Below are positions 39,053-53,000 of a stretch of 64,000 bases of DNA, piece by piece. A program made the position numbers and the translations under genes. This DNA comes from Orbilia blumenaviensis. Taxonomy: Eukaryota; Ascomycota; Orbiliomycetes; Orbiliales; Orbiliaceae. Below the pieces are notes generated by a model. The model was not told where the DNA came from, did no database searches, and saw only the letters and a list, made by a program, of their open reading frames with translations. The stretch's first letter is position 1; every line of letters begins with the position of its first letter. The stretch spans positions 1 through 64,000 of the forward strand of contig JAVHNS010000004.1 of assembly GCA_036872755.1 (NCBI GenBank). Reading direction: 5' to 3'.

Positions 39053-39182
39053 GGTTTTTTATTTTTTTTTTATATATTTTTTATATATTTTTTATATTTT
39101 TTTATTATTATTTTTTTTTTATACAAAAAAAAAAAATAAATAATAAAATAAAAAAAATAAAAAAAAAAATAAAAAAAAAAAC
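39053..39182. repeat. A/T inverted repeat able to form a long hairpin
   Basis: The left arm starts TGGTTTTTTATTTTTTTTTT and the right arm ends with near-complementary AAAATAAAAAAAAAACCA. Between them are TATATATTTTTT repeats and the complementary A-rich stretch. It lies about 480 bp upstream of the CON7 ATG. Confidence 0.65.
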
Positions 39183-39336
39183 CAGTATCATCAGGCACGC
39201 AGAAGAAACAAAAAGAAAAGAGAAAAAAAGAAGGAAGAGGGAAGAATACATCCATTTTTTCATATTATATTTATCTTGATACTCTTTCTTCTTCTTCTTC
39301 TTCTTTTTCTTTTTCGTCTTCTTTCTTTTAATTTTT

Positions 39337-39411
39337 TTATTTTTTTATTTTTTAATTTTTTAATTTTTTAATTTTTTAATTTTTTAATTTTTTAATTTTT
39401 TAATTTTTTTT
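39337..39411. repeat. TTTTTAA heptamer tandem repeat
   Basis: About nine consecutive units of a T-rich heptamer/octamer just upstream of the CON7 reading frame, in the probable promoter or 5' UTR. Confidence 0.8.
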
Positions 39412-39658
39412 GTTTTTTTGCCTCATCGGGTTTCCTTCCACCATATCCCTTTTCCTTTGGTTACCTCTTGGTTCGAAAAAGTATTGTTCGGGTCTTCTTT
39501 TTTTTTTCTTTTTTTCCCCTGCTGTACCATTTTTGATATATTTTTTTTTTCTTTCCTTTTTCTGATTTCCCTTCAAACCCTTCTCCTTGATGAACCTCAG
39601 GCGTGCTTCAACAACTAACAATCATTCATCCAAAGGCTGGAATACAGATCCGTGTAGA

Positions 39659-40633
39659 ATGGCAGCATCCAGTCCCCCATACACACAAGGCTCGCAATAC
39701 TCGCCTTATCCACCTCAACCAGGCCATGATATCTCGCAAGCTGGATATCCTCCACAGCATACAGGCTGGCGGCCAGAATGGGGACAATACCATCCCTCCG
39801 TCCCCCAACAATACACTTCACCCACCGCGTCGGTCTCAAATCAGTCGTCGCCAACTACTGCTACGCCGCGATTGGCTGATAAGACACGTCGAAAACGGCT
39901 TTCCCAAGACCAACAGCACCCGCTGGCCCAGCAACAGCAAGTCTATTCATTCGTCCCGATTCCCGGGGCACAACAGCACAAACGCCCTAGGAGAAGGTAC
40001 GAGGAAATCGAAAGGATGTATAAATGCGGTTGGAATGGCTGTGAAAAAGCATACGGAACGCTGAACCACCTCAACGCTCATGTAACGATGCAATCCCACG
40101 GAGTCAAGAGGACACCAGAAGGTACCGAGATAAGCCTTACTTGACATGGACAGACTATCACAATCGGTTATGAGTTACTAACCCATATTTGTAACTGTTT
40201 AGAGTTTAAGGAGATTAGGAAAGAATGGAAGCAAAGGAAGAAGGAAGAAGAGGCAGCTAAGAAACAAGAAGAAGAGCAGGCGCGTCAACAACGCCAAATG
40301 GACGGCTTGTCATCGATGGACAGCAATACGCCAACGGCATCAGGCCAATATAATAACGTCCCACAACAACGTCAACTTCCACCCCCTGGCTACTCACAGC
40401 CTCCAATACAGCCAGGTATGCATCACTATGCGCAACAGGCGACTGGGGGGCTAGAGCAACTACAGCGTTTCAACCCTCCTGCAAATATGTATGGAGCGTA
40501 TCAACATGGCGCTTACGGCCACACCCCGAGTCATCATATGTACCAGCCGAGGCAACCACCTGGAGCCGATGAGCCTGACGCCGATGCCGATGCCGACCCA
40601 GATGTCCCAAATGCAACATACACTCACACGTAG
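39659..40633 (+). CDS. CON7: CON7-type C2H2 zinc-finger transcription regulator
   Basis: Two exons (39659-40121, 40203-40633), 894 nt, 297 aa. The single C2H2 finger region reads YKCGWNGCEKAYGTLNHLNA followed by HVTMQSHG, with the flanking RRRYEEIERM before it and EFKEIRKEWKQRKKEEE after it. This block is characteristic of Con7p, known in the rice blast fungus as a nuclear regulator of conidium morphology, cell-wall genes and infection structures, and found across Pezizomycotina. The N-terminus is Pro/Gln/Tyr-rich (MAASSPPYTQGSQYSPYPPQ) and the C-terminus is Gln/Pro-rich and ends in an Asp-Ala acidic stretch. An in-frame ATG at 39590 would add 23 residues. A very long gene-free upstream region suggests complex regulation. 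Confidence 0.9.
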
Positions 40634-41250
40634 CAGTGAAATCCGACCCTGGTTCCCAACGAAAGGGAGAACTCAGTCTGCGGGGAATTGGAAACAATGA
40701 CGACAGGGGCTCCGGCTATTATTTTCTTTTAGCTCCCACCATCTCATTTAATAAGCTTGGATCAGCACACTCCCGGGTTTTTTTTATTTTATATCCCCCC
40801 AATATAAACACCCACCATCCTTTTCGTGAATTGCTGGGGTTTTGGCATTGGTGCAGGCGGTTTCTTTTGTGTCTGTTCCGCTGTAATATATTACGAGCAT
40901 GAACTGCTCTCTGGATGGTGCAGCTGTTGTACTCTCCTATGCATAGCCATTTTGTTTTCACTGTTTCCCGCTGGTTTCGCCATGACCTTTTTATGTTTTT
41001 TATATATATTTTTTTCTTCTTTTTTCTTTTTCGCTCTGCTGCGGTCTCCTCGTCCTTTTCCTCTCTCTTTTTTTTTTTTTTTTTTTTTTTTATACTTGAT
41101 CTTCATTTCCTCAAACTAGAGTGGTAGGTTGTGTGCATCTCTAAGGCGAGCTTGGTGGCTGTATGATTACTTGATTTTACTTGGTTCATATTTCACTTAT
41201 ATCTCCTTCTTGTTTTCCTTATCCTTACATACATACCTCATACATACACA

Positions 41251-41283
<33 letters not shown>

Positions 41284-42488
41284 CATCATCCTCATCATCA
41301 TCACCACCACCACCACCAACATCATCACCATCATCATCACTACCATCATCATCCCCATCATCGTCATTCTCATATCCTCATTTGTGATACCGGGCGATAT
41401 GTTATTTGTTTCGCTTCTCCAACTGCCACTGTCTCTCTCCCTTGTCGATATTTATTTCGATCCTGTCTCTACCTTAAACTCTCACCATCATCTTTGCATT
41501 TTGGCAGTTCTGTTGGTACGTCTGATTTACACATAGGTGCGATCGACAGAAAAAAACATATCAGTGCTCAAGTACTTAACAATTCAATTAATCAAATGGC
41601 GCGAGAATGTCGTGCTTTAGCACCAGTGCTTCCCCCCATATCTTTCCCCCGGTTTTGTTCACATATCTTTTCCCCCCTTTTTTTTTCTTCTTTTACTTTG
41701 GGGGTCCTTTCTATACAAGAAGCGATAACTTTGTTGATTGGCATGCAGAATATATTGTAATTGAATATTACAATTGATATAGCAATGACCAACTTTTCGG
41801 GGCTGTCCCGCCAATCTGGAACGCTTAAATTAAAATGCGCTTTTGCGTTAGGCGAGCTTATCGATAGGCATCCCACGTGTGAAACATAGCCCTTAACTCC
41901 AAGTCTTCACTTCGTCGGTTATATCTGCCGATAAACCACTACTGACCGTACCAAACTCCCGGGTTGAGCTAAAAAAATAAATTAGATAGCAAGCAAGACT
42001 TATGCTCCTTGCAGAGCCACGAAACTCGCCTCTGCAAGCCATTGTATTTGAATTTAAAAGTTGCATTGAATCGGCCACCGCCAGGAAAAATCGGGTACCA
42101 TTAAGAGCGGCTGACTATTTTTATTTTTTTTTCCCCTCTATAAAAAAAAAAAAAGCCACAGCACTGATCTTAGTGGGCGCCAGTTCCCCTTAATCGGCGC
42201 TAAATGGAAGCGACCGGGTGTGTTATTGCTAGGAATAAGACCTCGCATGTGTACGGCTAACTGAAATATTTTTGACACACAACTCGAGAATTTCCTTTGC
42301 TCTTTTACAGGGAGAACTACGGGTCATACCATTGAAGGCAGGAATTCATTAAAAGAAATATAAAACAGTACCAAGGACTAGGTTACCCGAGTCAAGCAGG
42401 GCATACATACAGTCAACATATTTTGCAAACAAGCTTCTACGCATGCCGAGGTTTCCTGCCATAGCGTTCCGGGCTCCGAGTGAGCGCT
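40634..42488. other. CON7-NIP1 convergent intergenic region
   Basis: It contains long pyrimidine tracts (40980-41100, with a 20+ T-run), an imperfect (CAT/CAC)n microsatellite at 41249-41365, and otherwise unique AT-moderate sequence. No gene is supported; the poly-Ser/poly-Ile frames across the CAT repeat are artefacts. The CON7 3' UTR probably occupies the first several hundred bp. Confidence 0.55.
41249..41365. repeat. (CAT)n/(CAC)n trinucleotide microsatellite
   Basis: Runs of ATC, interrupted by CTC and CAC units, over about 115 bp in the intergenic region. Confidence 0.85.
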
Positions 42489-45309
42489 TTATGGTTTAGT
42501 CGAACGCTCCCCTGTGAACTGAACGTTTCTGCCACCCCTCCCTCTGCCACCACCCCTGCCTCTGCCGCCCCCAGGATTTCCAGAGAACTCCCCTCGAGAC
42601 TTACCACCCCTCCCACCACCTCCAGGCCTCGTAGTATTCTCCTGAAGTCCTCCCACTGCTCCGCTCTGGGCCTTTTGTTCGAAAACACGTTCGTTAAGCT
42701 CAATTAGGCCGCTGGCTTTGTCACTGAGTGTCAAAGCAAGTGTCTGCAATCTCGACACCTCGACACCCTTCCGGAAAACTAATGTCTTGTTGATTTGGTC
42801 TAAGGCAGCAGCTATTTCGTCATGAGCAATCATCTTGCTTACAAGAGCAGAAACCTTCCTCTCAGCAAGATCGAACATTTCTGAAAGTCGAGTTAGAGAC
42901 AAGGCGTCGTAGAAGGGGGCATATGTGAAAATATATGTTCGCAGTCCTTCCTCTTGGATACGAACAGAAAGCATTTGCTTAAGTGACTCCGAGTTTGGAA
43001 GCAAATCCCATATTTTGATCGCCTGAATCAAATCACGGCTCTTTGCCCAATCACCGGCAGCCAGGGCATTAGCGGCTTGGAAGACATGGTCCCTTGTGTT
43101 TTCCGGGGGGCCTGGGAATACATTTCTCTCGTGGAATTCCAACATTCGCCGAAAAGTTTTGCTGATAACTTTTTTTCTCATATCGGGGGATGATCCTGCT
43201 GCTGCCATGGCAGGAATCTCTAGAAGCATGGAGCAAGTGAGATATGCTGCCTCCAAAAGCTCCAGATTTATATGCATGTGAAATGGCAGCTGTCGCTGTT
43301 TTTCAAGCCGCTCCTGCTCTGGTGTAATCGTAGAGTATCGACTCTGGGGACCGACTCCCTGGGCTAAATGCTCCTTTACCCTACCAGAGCCGAGAATTTC
43401 CTGGAGACAAGATTGTGCTTCTGAGATCAAACTGTTTCTGAATGCACAGAGACCAACTTGGACAAGGGTACGGTTGTAGAGAATTTGAGTTGTAATGTCG
43501 GCATTGTGTATGTTTTCTTGCAAGTGTGACATTAAGAACATGTCACGGGACTTATAAAAGTTCTCACGAAGAGCGAGGTGGTAAATATGACAGAGCATAG
43601 CGCGTGTCCGCAATATAGTCGCATCGTTTTTGTATAAGTGAGAGCAAAGGTTTTGAACGATGTTGGCGGGGTTTTCTTTTCGGAGATCTTTCCGAAGGGC
43701 ATCAGACGAAGACTCCGAGGTAAGTAGTGCGTATGAAGCCTCTTCAATCGTTTCTATGACAGCCAAGGGCTAGATTGATAGTTAGGGTACCGAAAACGTT
43801 TACTTTTATATCAACACAAATCGAGAAAGGAGACCAACCTTGTAATATAGATGTTCAACTCTTCTCATGACTGTCCGATTCAAGCTATCGCCGATGTTTC
43901 CCACTCTCTTGTCGTCCGAGAGGCGTTCAAAGTACATTTGGCTGCGGACAATGGTTTTGTACAAGGCAGCTTCGTCTCCCAGACGCTCCACATATTCTGT
44001 GGTATGTGGATCGATATTCTGGAGGGATTTGGTGAGTTCATCGTCCAGTCGGTCGACAAAAGATATGATGCTTCCTGAGATTTTAAAAAGTTCGCCTGGG
44101 GCTGGTATTGGGGGAGGTTTTTCATCATCATCCCATTCGTCACCGTTTTCAACAATCACCCAAGAAGGATTCTCTTCTAGGACCTGTAGTAGTGTGTTCA
44201 ATTCGATTTCAGCACTAGAGAGAACTATGTTAGCAGGAATAATATATAGTTTATTCTTGTACAACGTACGCTTTCCACTGGTCAGTCGCCATATATGACA
44301 GAACTCCAGAGGATAGGTCGTATCGAGTGGAGATAAGGGCAACAAGAACGCGAATCTTCTGGTAAGGTGTCTGGGCAAGCTCGAGAAGCTTCTCCATTGT
44401 ACGGATCTGTTCGGTTCTGTCCGTATTCTTCTTTCCGCGAGCTTCAATAATGACTTTGAGGTGTTTGAAGATGGATTCTTGCGTGAGCTGGACAGCCTTG
44501 CCGCCGCGAGTGACAACGGAATATGCCCCGGAATCATCGTCTAATCTTTCTGGCTCAATTCCTTCGAATGTGGGCTTTTGCGGGGCGGGAGTGTCATCTA
44601 TTTCAGGTTCTAGGAGGTAGTTTTCCTTGTCGGCTCGATATTGTGAAATCTCTTGCTCATACTGTCGGTTATTCCTCTTGAGGCGTTGCTTAATGGAATT
44701 AAGTGCTTTGGCATTTGTAGCATTCATCTTCTTCGTCGCAGTCTTCTCTTTAACTAGGGTTTCGTTCATGAAGTCTTCAAGGTCGGCGACTGCTTTGACA
44801 TAGGGCTTGGGCACAACGTCCCCATGCCCTACTTTGGTGACGAGTTTATTGAGTTTGTCAAACTCTGGGTTACAATTAGTACTGCTAGTATATTAGGAGA
44901 ACTTGTAGATAGTGATTTTACCCTGTGATATCACAACCCAATCGTTGATCTTTTCAGCATTTTCAATCAATCTTATGGAGGACTCGATTTCTTCAAATCG
45001 TTTATCCTTCTTATTTTTGACAACCCTGCGTAGCCCGTCCTCATCGCTATCTTCTTCGTCGGCCGCATCCCTCGAGAAGATGTTCTTTGTATTTTGGCTT
45101 TCCGCCGCACCGCCGTCCTCTAATTCGTCATCGTCGTCATCGTCATCGTCGTCGTCGTCGTCCTCGGAGCTATCGGATTCATCAGAGTCTTCTTGGACCT
45201 CAGCATCTTCCTCTTGTTCTTCCTCCTCCTCCTCTTCGGAATAATCTTCGTCAGAGGAGCTAGACTCGCTGTCACCGAGCCCACCGTGGAAGAATCTTGA
45301 AGTGGCCAT
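42489..45309 (-). CDS. NIP1: Eukaryotic translation initiation factor 3 subunit C
   Basis: Core eIF3 scaffold that binds eIF5/eIF1 and helps select the start codon. Four exons (45309-44922, 44864-44270, 44214-43839, 43769-42489) sum to 2,640 nt, 879 aa, in frame. The N-terminus is MATSRFFHGGLGDSESSSSD with a long Asp/Glu/Ser tract, typical of fungal Nip1. Then come KPYVKAVADLEDFMNETL, LSSGVLSYMATDQWK, and the PCI/winged-helix region (MLSVRIQEEGLRTYIFTYAP, FDLAERKVSALVSKMI, WDLLP). The C-terminus is an RGG-rich tail (GGGRGRGGGRGRGGRN). It is transcribed toward CON7; DBP2 follows upstream on the same strand. Two eIF3 subunits in one 64-kb window look coincidental, since the genes are not adjacent. 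Confidence 0.94.
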
Positions 45310-46267
45310 CGCGGGGGGGAAGTATTTAATGCTTTACCAGCTTGGGGGGTTAGCTTGGTAATATAATAGTGGATAAATCTGGTGTTGTCGTGTGTAGACT
45401 GGAAAGTCTGTTGATGGGTTTGCAAAAAGAGAAAGAAGCTTGTGTCTTTTTTCGGTGTCTATTTGTGTGTGGGGTGTTAGGTCGAGAAAAAAAAAATTAA
45501 AAAATTCAATGACTTCTAAAAAAAGCAAAGTGGTAGGTAGGTAACCACAACACAGTTTGGTTGTCGGTCTCTAGGTACCTATGCCTAGGGGTCGGGAGGA
45601 GTAGAATGCTAGGACGCAGGTACCTACCTGCCTACATAGGTACTTACTAGGTAGATAGGTAAGGGCAGCGACCTCGGGTATCTAGTTCTTCTTGAGGCGG
45701 TGGAACCTGATACTATTCCTTACTAACCCAGCTTATATAAACTTAGCTTCGTACTCAACCATTATAGCTTTTACAGTTACCTTCTATAGCTGGGTGCTCT
45801 GGGAAAGACTACGCCAATACGTTTAGAAATATGGGGATGGGCTGGCTGAACATCGCATAACACATTAAAATTGTCCTTTTCTATCATGAACTGAAAGTCT
45901 ATGAAGCCGAAACGCAATTGCACAAAGTGAAGACGACCGTAATATGGAGGATAACAAAACCCTACACATCGCAACTTAGGGCTGGAAAAGACTGAGGGCA
46001 CAAGCAAAGACTGATGCTAGAAAAAAAGCCCAAGCAGCCTAAACCGGCATGCCGTGATAAACACTGAGTCCGAGTCTAGTTCGCGGGCCAAAATGCATGC
46101 GCCCCGATGGTAAACGACGTTGGATTAGTATTTTGAGGGCTTCAGCTGCGAGAATAAGAATCATAGCTCCGAGATATAGCTGCTGAAGGCCTAGTAATCA
46201 AGATCACGCGCGCGAAAACTTTTTCTGCTCCCTGTTAGGTCGGTAGCCTATGCTCTCTAGCTTTAGA
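45310..46267. other. NIP1 upstream region / DBP2 downstream region
   Basis: The first 350 bp carry the NIP1 promoter/leader with TACCTAGG-type repeats (45533-45660). The remainder up to the DBP2 stop is unique DNA without a supported gene. Confidence 0.55.
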
Positions 46268-49160
<2,893 letters not shown>

Positions 49161-50012
49161 AGATTATTTTGATGTTGTTACCGTGGTGCGTGAGGGAAGG
49201 GTGATGATGTGGTCGGTGGTGGATGCGGAAAATCTGTGATTTTGCTGGTATTTGCAGGGGATAGATGATGGTGTCTGGAAAGAAGGGAGTTGATTTTTTT
49301 TCCCAAAAAAAAAAAAAATTTAACAGGAAACCAAAGAAGGTTTGGCTTTTTCCTTCTGGAAGGCTTGGCGCCAAGGCTACCAACGCGCATCATCTGCATC
49401 CTCCAGATATATTCTTAGTACTCTCCGTATATGCCTCCATACCCAGCGCCTGGACATCCAAACCAACAACAACAACAAGAAGACCAACAACAACAACAAC
49501 AACAATAAAGACAGCCGACGCCGAACGATTCGCCTTGACAGACGGTACTGCCGACCAGCACTATATTTTATTCCTCAATCTTGCTCTGCCTCGTAATAGC
49601 TCTACAGCGCTGCCTTTCCTTATGCTTAGTATGCTTGCTTCATCAGGAGTATAGCTATACTAGTATCCCATCGTTTGCATCGTCAAAAGGTGAGTGGTGG
49701 TGCAACATCCATCCATCCATCCATTCCTATCCGGAGCTGGCTGCACCTCTCTGTCCTCATACCCTGCTCGTTGATATTTGGTTGGTAGATAAGTAAGTAC
49801 TTAAGTACTCAAACAAGTGTTCAAGTATGTGCTTGAGTACTGCGTAGGTATTTAAGTACTTGCTTCCCTACTTCCCTACTTGATTACTGAGTAGTTACTG
49901 ATATGAAAACCCTTCTTAGGCTCTAAAAACGGCCTTAAATCCTCATAACCCAAAGAGCATACGGCAACTAGAGCGTCCTCTTTGAGCCTGGGATACCAAA
50001 CTCATCGCAGCC
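49161..50012. promoter_or_regulatory. Divergent DBP2/TOR promoter region
   Basis: 852 bp between the start codons. It includes (CAA)n around 49460-49505, a CATC repeat at 49710-49725 and CAAGTACTT/AAGTACTCAA-type repeats at 49790-49880. No gene is supported; the frame at 49265-49654 is low complexity. Confidence 0.55.
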
Positions 50013-53000
50013 ATGGCGGCCTCTGTGGTTGCTAACGATGCAATCGGTCGTGTGTTTTCCGACCTGAAGAACAGGTACCCTTTCCCTCCAGAATCTCCAT
50101 AAAGCCGGCATCGGCATCGGCGTTTGTTGATATGTCGACCCGGATGAGCTTTAAATTGTAATATGCTAATTCGGCGCAACCCGTTGTCAGTAAAACTGAA
50201 GAAGCTCGCCAGAAGGCGGCGGATGATCTCCGAGGGATTCTAGTCGTCAGCCAGCGAGGTAAATCTAGGCCTGACAGCTACTTTCTAACCTTGGTAATCT
50301 AATTTAAACTGATTCGTTCTAACCGATATATTGAATATAGAAATGCCCGTTGAGGCATACACGAGGTTCAACAACGATATAAATAAACGAATATTCGAGA
50401 TGATCCATAGTAACGAAACTGCCGACAAGATCGCGGGGATCCTGGTGCTGGATCGTCTCATAGACTTCGAGGGTGATGATTCGATGCAGAAGACAACTAG
50501 ATTTGCTCATTACCTTCGGAGTGTCATCAGGGGCAACGACACTGCTGCCATGGTACTTGCTGCTAAGTCTCTGGGCCGGCTGGCGACACCAGGGGGACCA
50601 TTGACAGCCGAACTTGTCGAGAGCGAGACAAGACAAGCACTGGAGTGGCTTCAGAGTGATCGACAAGAGAACCGTAGATTTGCAGCTGTTTTGCTCTTGA
50701 AAGACCTAGCCCGAAACTCACCAACGCTCTTCTATACCTACGTACCTCAGATCCTTGAGTTACTCTGGGTCGCACTCCGCGATTCAAAAGTATTGATACG
50801 GGAAGCCGCCGCAGAGGCCCTTTGTGCTTGTCTTGAGATCCTCTATCAGAGAGACAGTCAACTGCAGGCTCCGTGGTACAACAAAATCTTAGAGGAAGCG
50901 CAGCATGGCCTGAAGATCGGGACTATCGATTCTATCCATGGTAGCCTTCTGACGTACCGTGAGCTTTTGCTCAGAGCCGGTATGTTCATGCATAATCGCT
51001 ACCGGGACGTCTGTGAGCTTGTTCTTAAATATAAGGACCATCGTGATGCGCTCATTCGGAAATCTGTCGTGACGTTGATACCTATCCTCGCTGCATACAA
51101 CCCTGAAGAATTTGTAGGTTCTTACTTACACCGCTGTATGATGCACCTGCAATCTCAGCTTAAAAAGGAACGGGATCGGAGTGTGGCATTTGTTGCTATT
51201 GGCCAGGTAGCGATAGCCGTCGGGAGCAGTATGAACCCTTACCTTGAGGCGGTGCTTCAATGTATCAAAGACGGACTATCAAATAAAAGGTACGGTTACA
51301 CTCGACCTGACTCAGACAAACCGCTAACGTATTACTACCATGAAAGCCGGCGAGTGCCAGTTGAACCGGCATATTTCCAATGCATTAGTATGCTAGCCAC
51401 TGCGGTTGGCTTAGCTTTAACAAAGCACATTCAGGAACTTCTATCCCTATTATTCAGTTGCCCGCTCAGCGACTCTCTGACGCAGGCTCTGGTTGACCTT
51501 GCTCATTACATACCTCCGCTGCTGCCCCAAATTCAAGAAAAGCTACTTAATATGCTGAGTCTTGTTCTCAGTGGCCGACCCTTTAAACCTTTGGGAAGCC
51601 CAGCAGAAACGCAAAATACTCAACAGCCTCTGAAGGAAACCCGCGACGCCTCCAGCGGTGATATCAAGGACCCAGAAATAATTCTAGCTTTGCATACACT
51701 GGGGAGCTTTGACTTCACAGGTAAATTATGACGTCCTTCCTCTGTTAAGGATACTCCTTGTTAATAACTCCTAGGTCGTATTTTAAATGAATTCGTCCGA
51801 GATTGTGTGATCAAATATGTAGAAGACGACAACCCAGAGATCAGGAAAGCTGCTGCACTTACATGTTGTCAGCTCTTCGTCCGCGACCCAATATGCTATC
51901 AGACTAGCAACAATGCGATCCAGGTCGTCGGCGATGTGATGGAAAAGCTCCTGACTGTCGGGATCGCTGATCCGGGTATATCACACTCTCATTGGCCCTA
52001 ATTCTGCTAAGCTAACGAGTCTTCTAGATGCGGATATACGAAGAACAGTTCTTGACTCACTCGATGCCCGATTTGATAGGCATCTCGCGAGAGCTGAGAA
52101 TGTCAGAACCCTTTTCCTAGCTCTGAATGACGAGGTGTTCGCGATTCGTGAGTCCGCGATCACCATAATCGGAAGATTGACGGCTCATAACCCAGCTTAT
52201 GTAATGCCCTCTCTACGAAAATCTCTCATTCAGCTTCTTACGGAGCTTGAATATTCGACTGTTGCGCGGAACAAGGAAGAGAGTGCGAAGCTTCTGAGCC
52301 ACCTAGTTTCGGCTGCTCAGAAGTTGATCAAACCATATGTTGACCCCATTGTGACGGTACTCCTGCCGAAGGCGTCCGACCCAAGTGCGGGCGTTGCATC
52401 CAGTGTTCTCGGTGCTATCGGGGAACTTTCGACCGTTGGTGGGGAAGATATGGTACCATACATCCCACAGCTTATGCCGATTATAATAGACACTCTCCAA
52501 GACCAGGGCTCGTCCTCTAAACGAGAGGCTGCCCTGAAAACATTGGGACAGCTTGCCAGCAATTCGGGCTACGTTATTGAGCCATACATGCAATACCCAC
52601 ACCTGCTCACAATTCTAGTAAATATCGTTAAAACGGAGCAGACGGGATACCTCCGGAAAGAGACCATTAAACTGATGGGAATACTGGGTGCTATAGACCC
52701 TTATAAACACCAGGTAGTTTATCCCTGGTCCATATTCACTTATAGATGCTGACTGGTGCTAGGTTGTTGAACAAGGCCCCGAAAACCGTCCCCCAGACCA
52801 GGCCAGCACTATTACGGATGTCTCTCTCATTATGACAGGCCTTACACCATCAAACGAAGAGTACTACCCGACTGTAGTTATCAATTCCCTGATGAATATG
52901 CTCAAGGACCAATCGTTAAGCAACCAACATTCTGCAGTCGTGGATGCTATTATGAACATATTCAAAACACTGGGGTTGAAATGTGTGCCATTCCTTGGAC

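Larger units (their letters stand above)
33720..39658. other. 5.9-kb gene-free, microsatellite-rich region upstream of CON7
   Basis: No ORF here has family support. Contents include an A-tract (34490-34520), (AAT)n at 35883-35914, (GT)n at 36473-36492 and 36810-36836, TATG/GTAT repeats 36840-36910, (CATA)n and (CT)n at 37389-37460, TTTTTA-type tracts 37750-37830, CTAC/CTGC tetramers 37906-37962, CTCTGC-like repeats 38330-38360, seven 7-bp units at 38561-38609, an A/T inverted repeat at 39053-39182 and TTTTTAA heptamers at 39337-39411. It probably serves as a long regulatory/leader region for CON7 on one side and TANGO2 on the other. A non-coding RNA cannot be excluded. Confidence 0.55.

Noticed and set aside
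42489..45309. NIP1 and the eIF3l gene as an eIF3 gene cluster
   Set aside because: They lie 10 kb apart with TANGO2, the desert and CON7 between them, and on opposite strands; co-location is probably chance.
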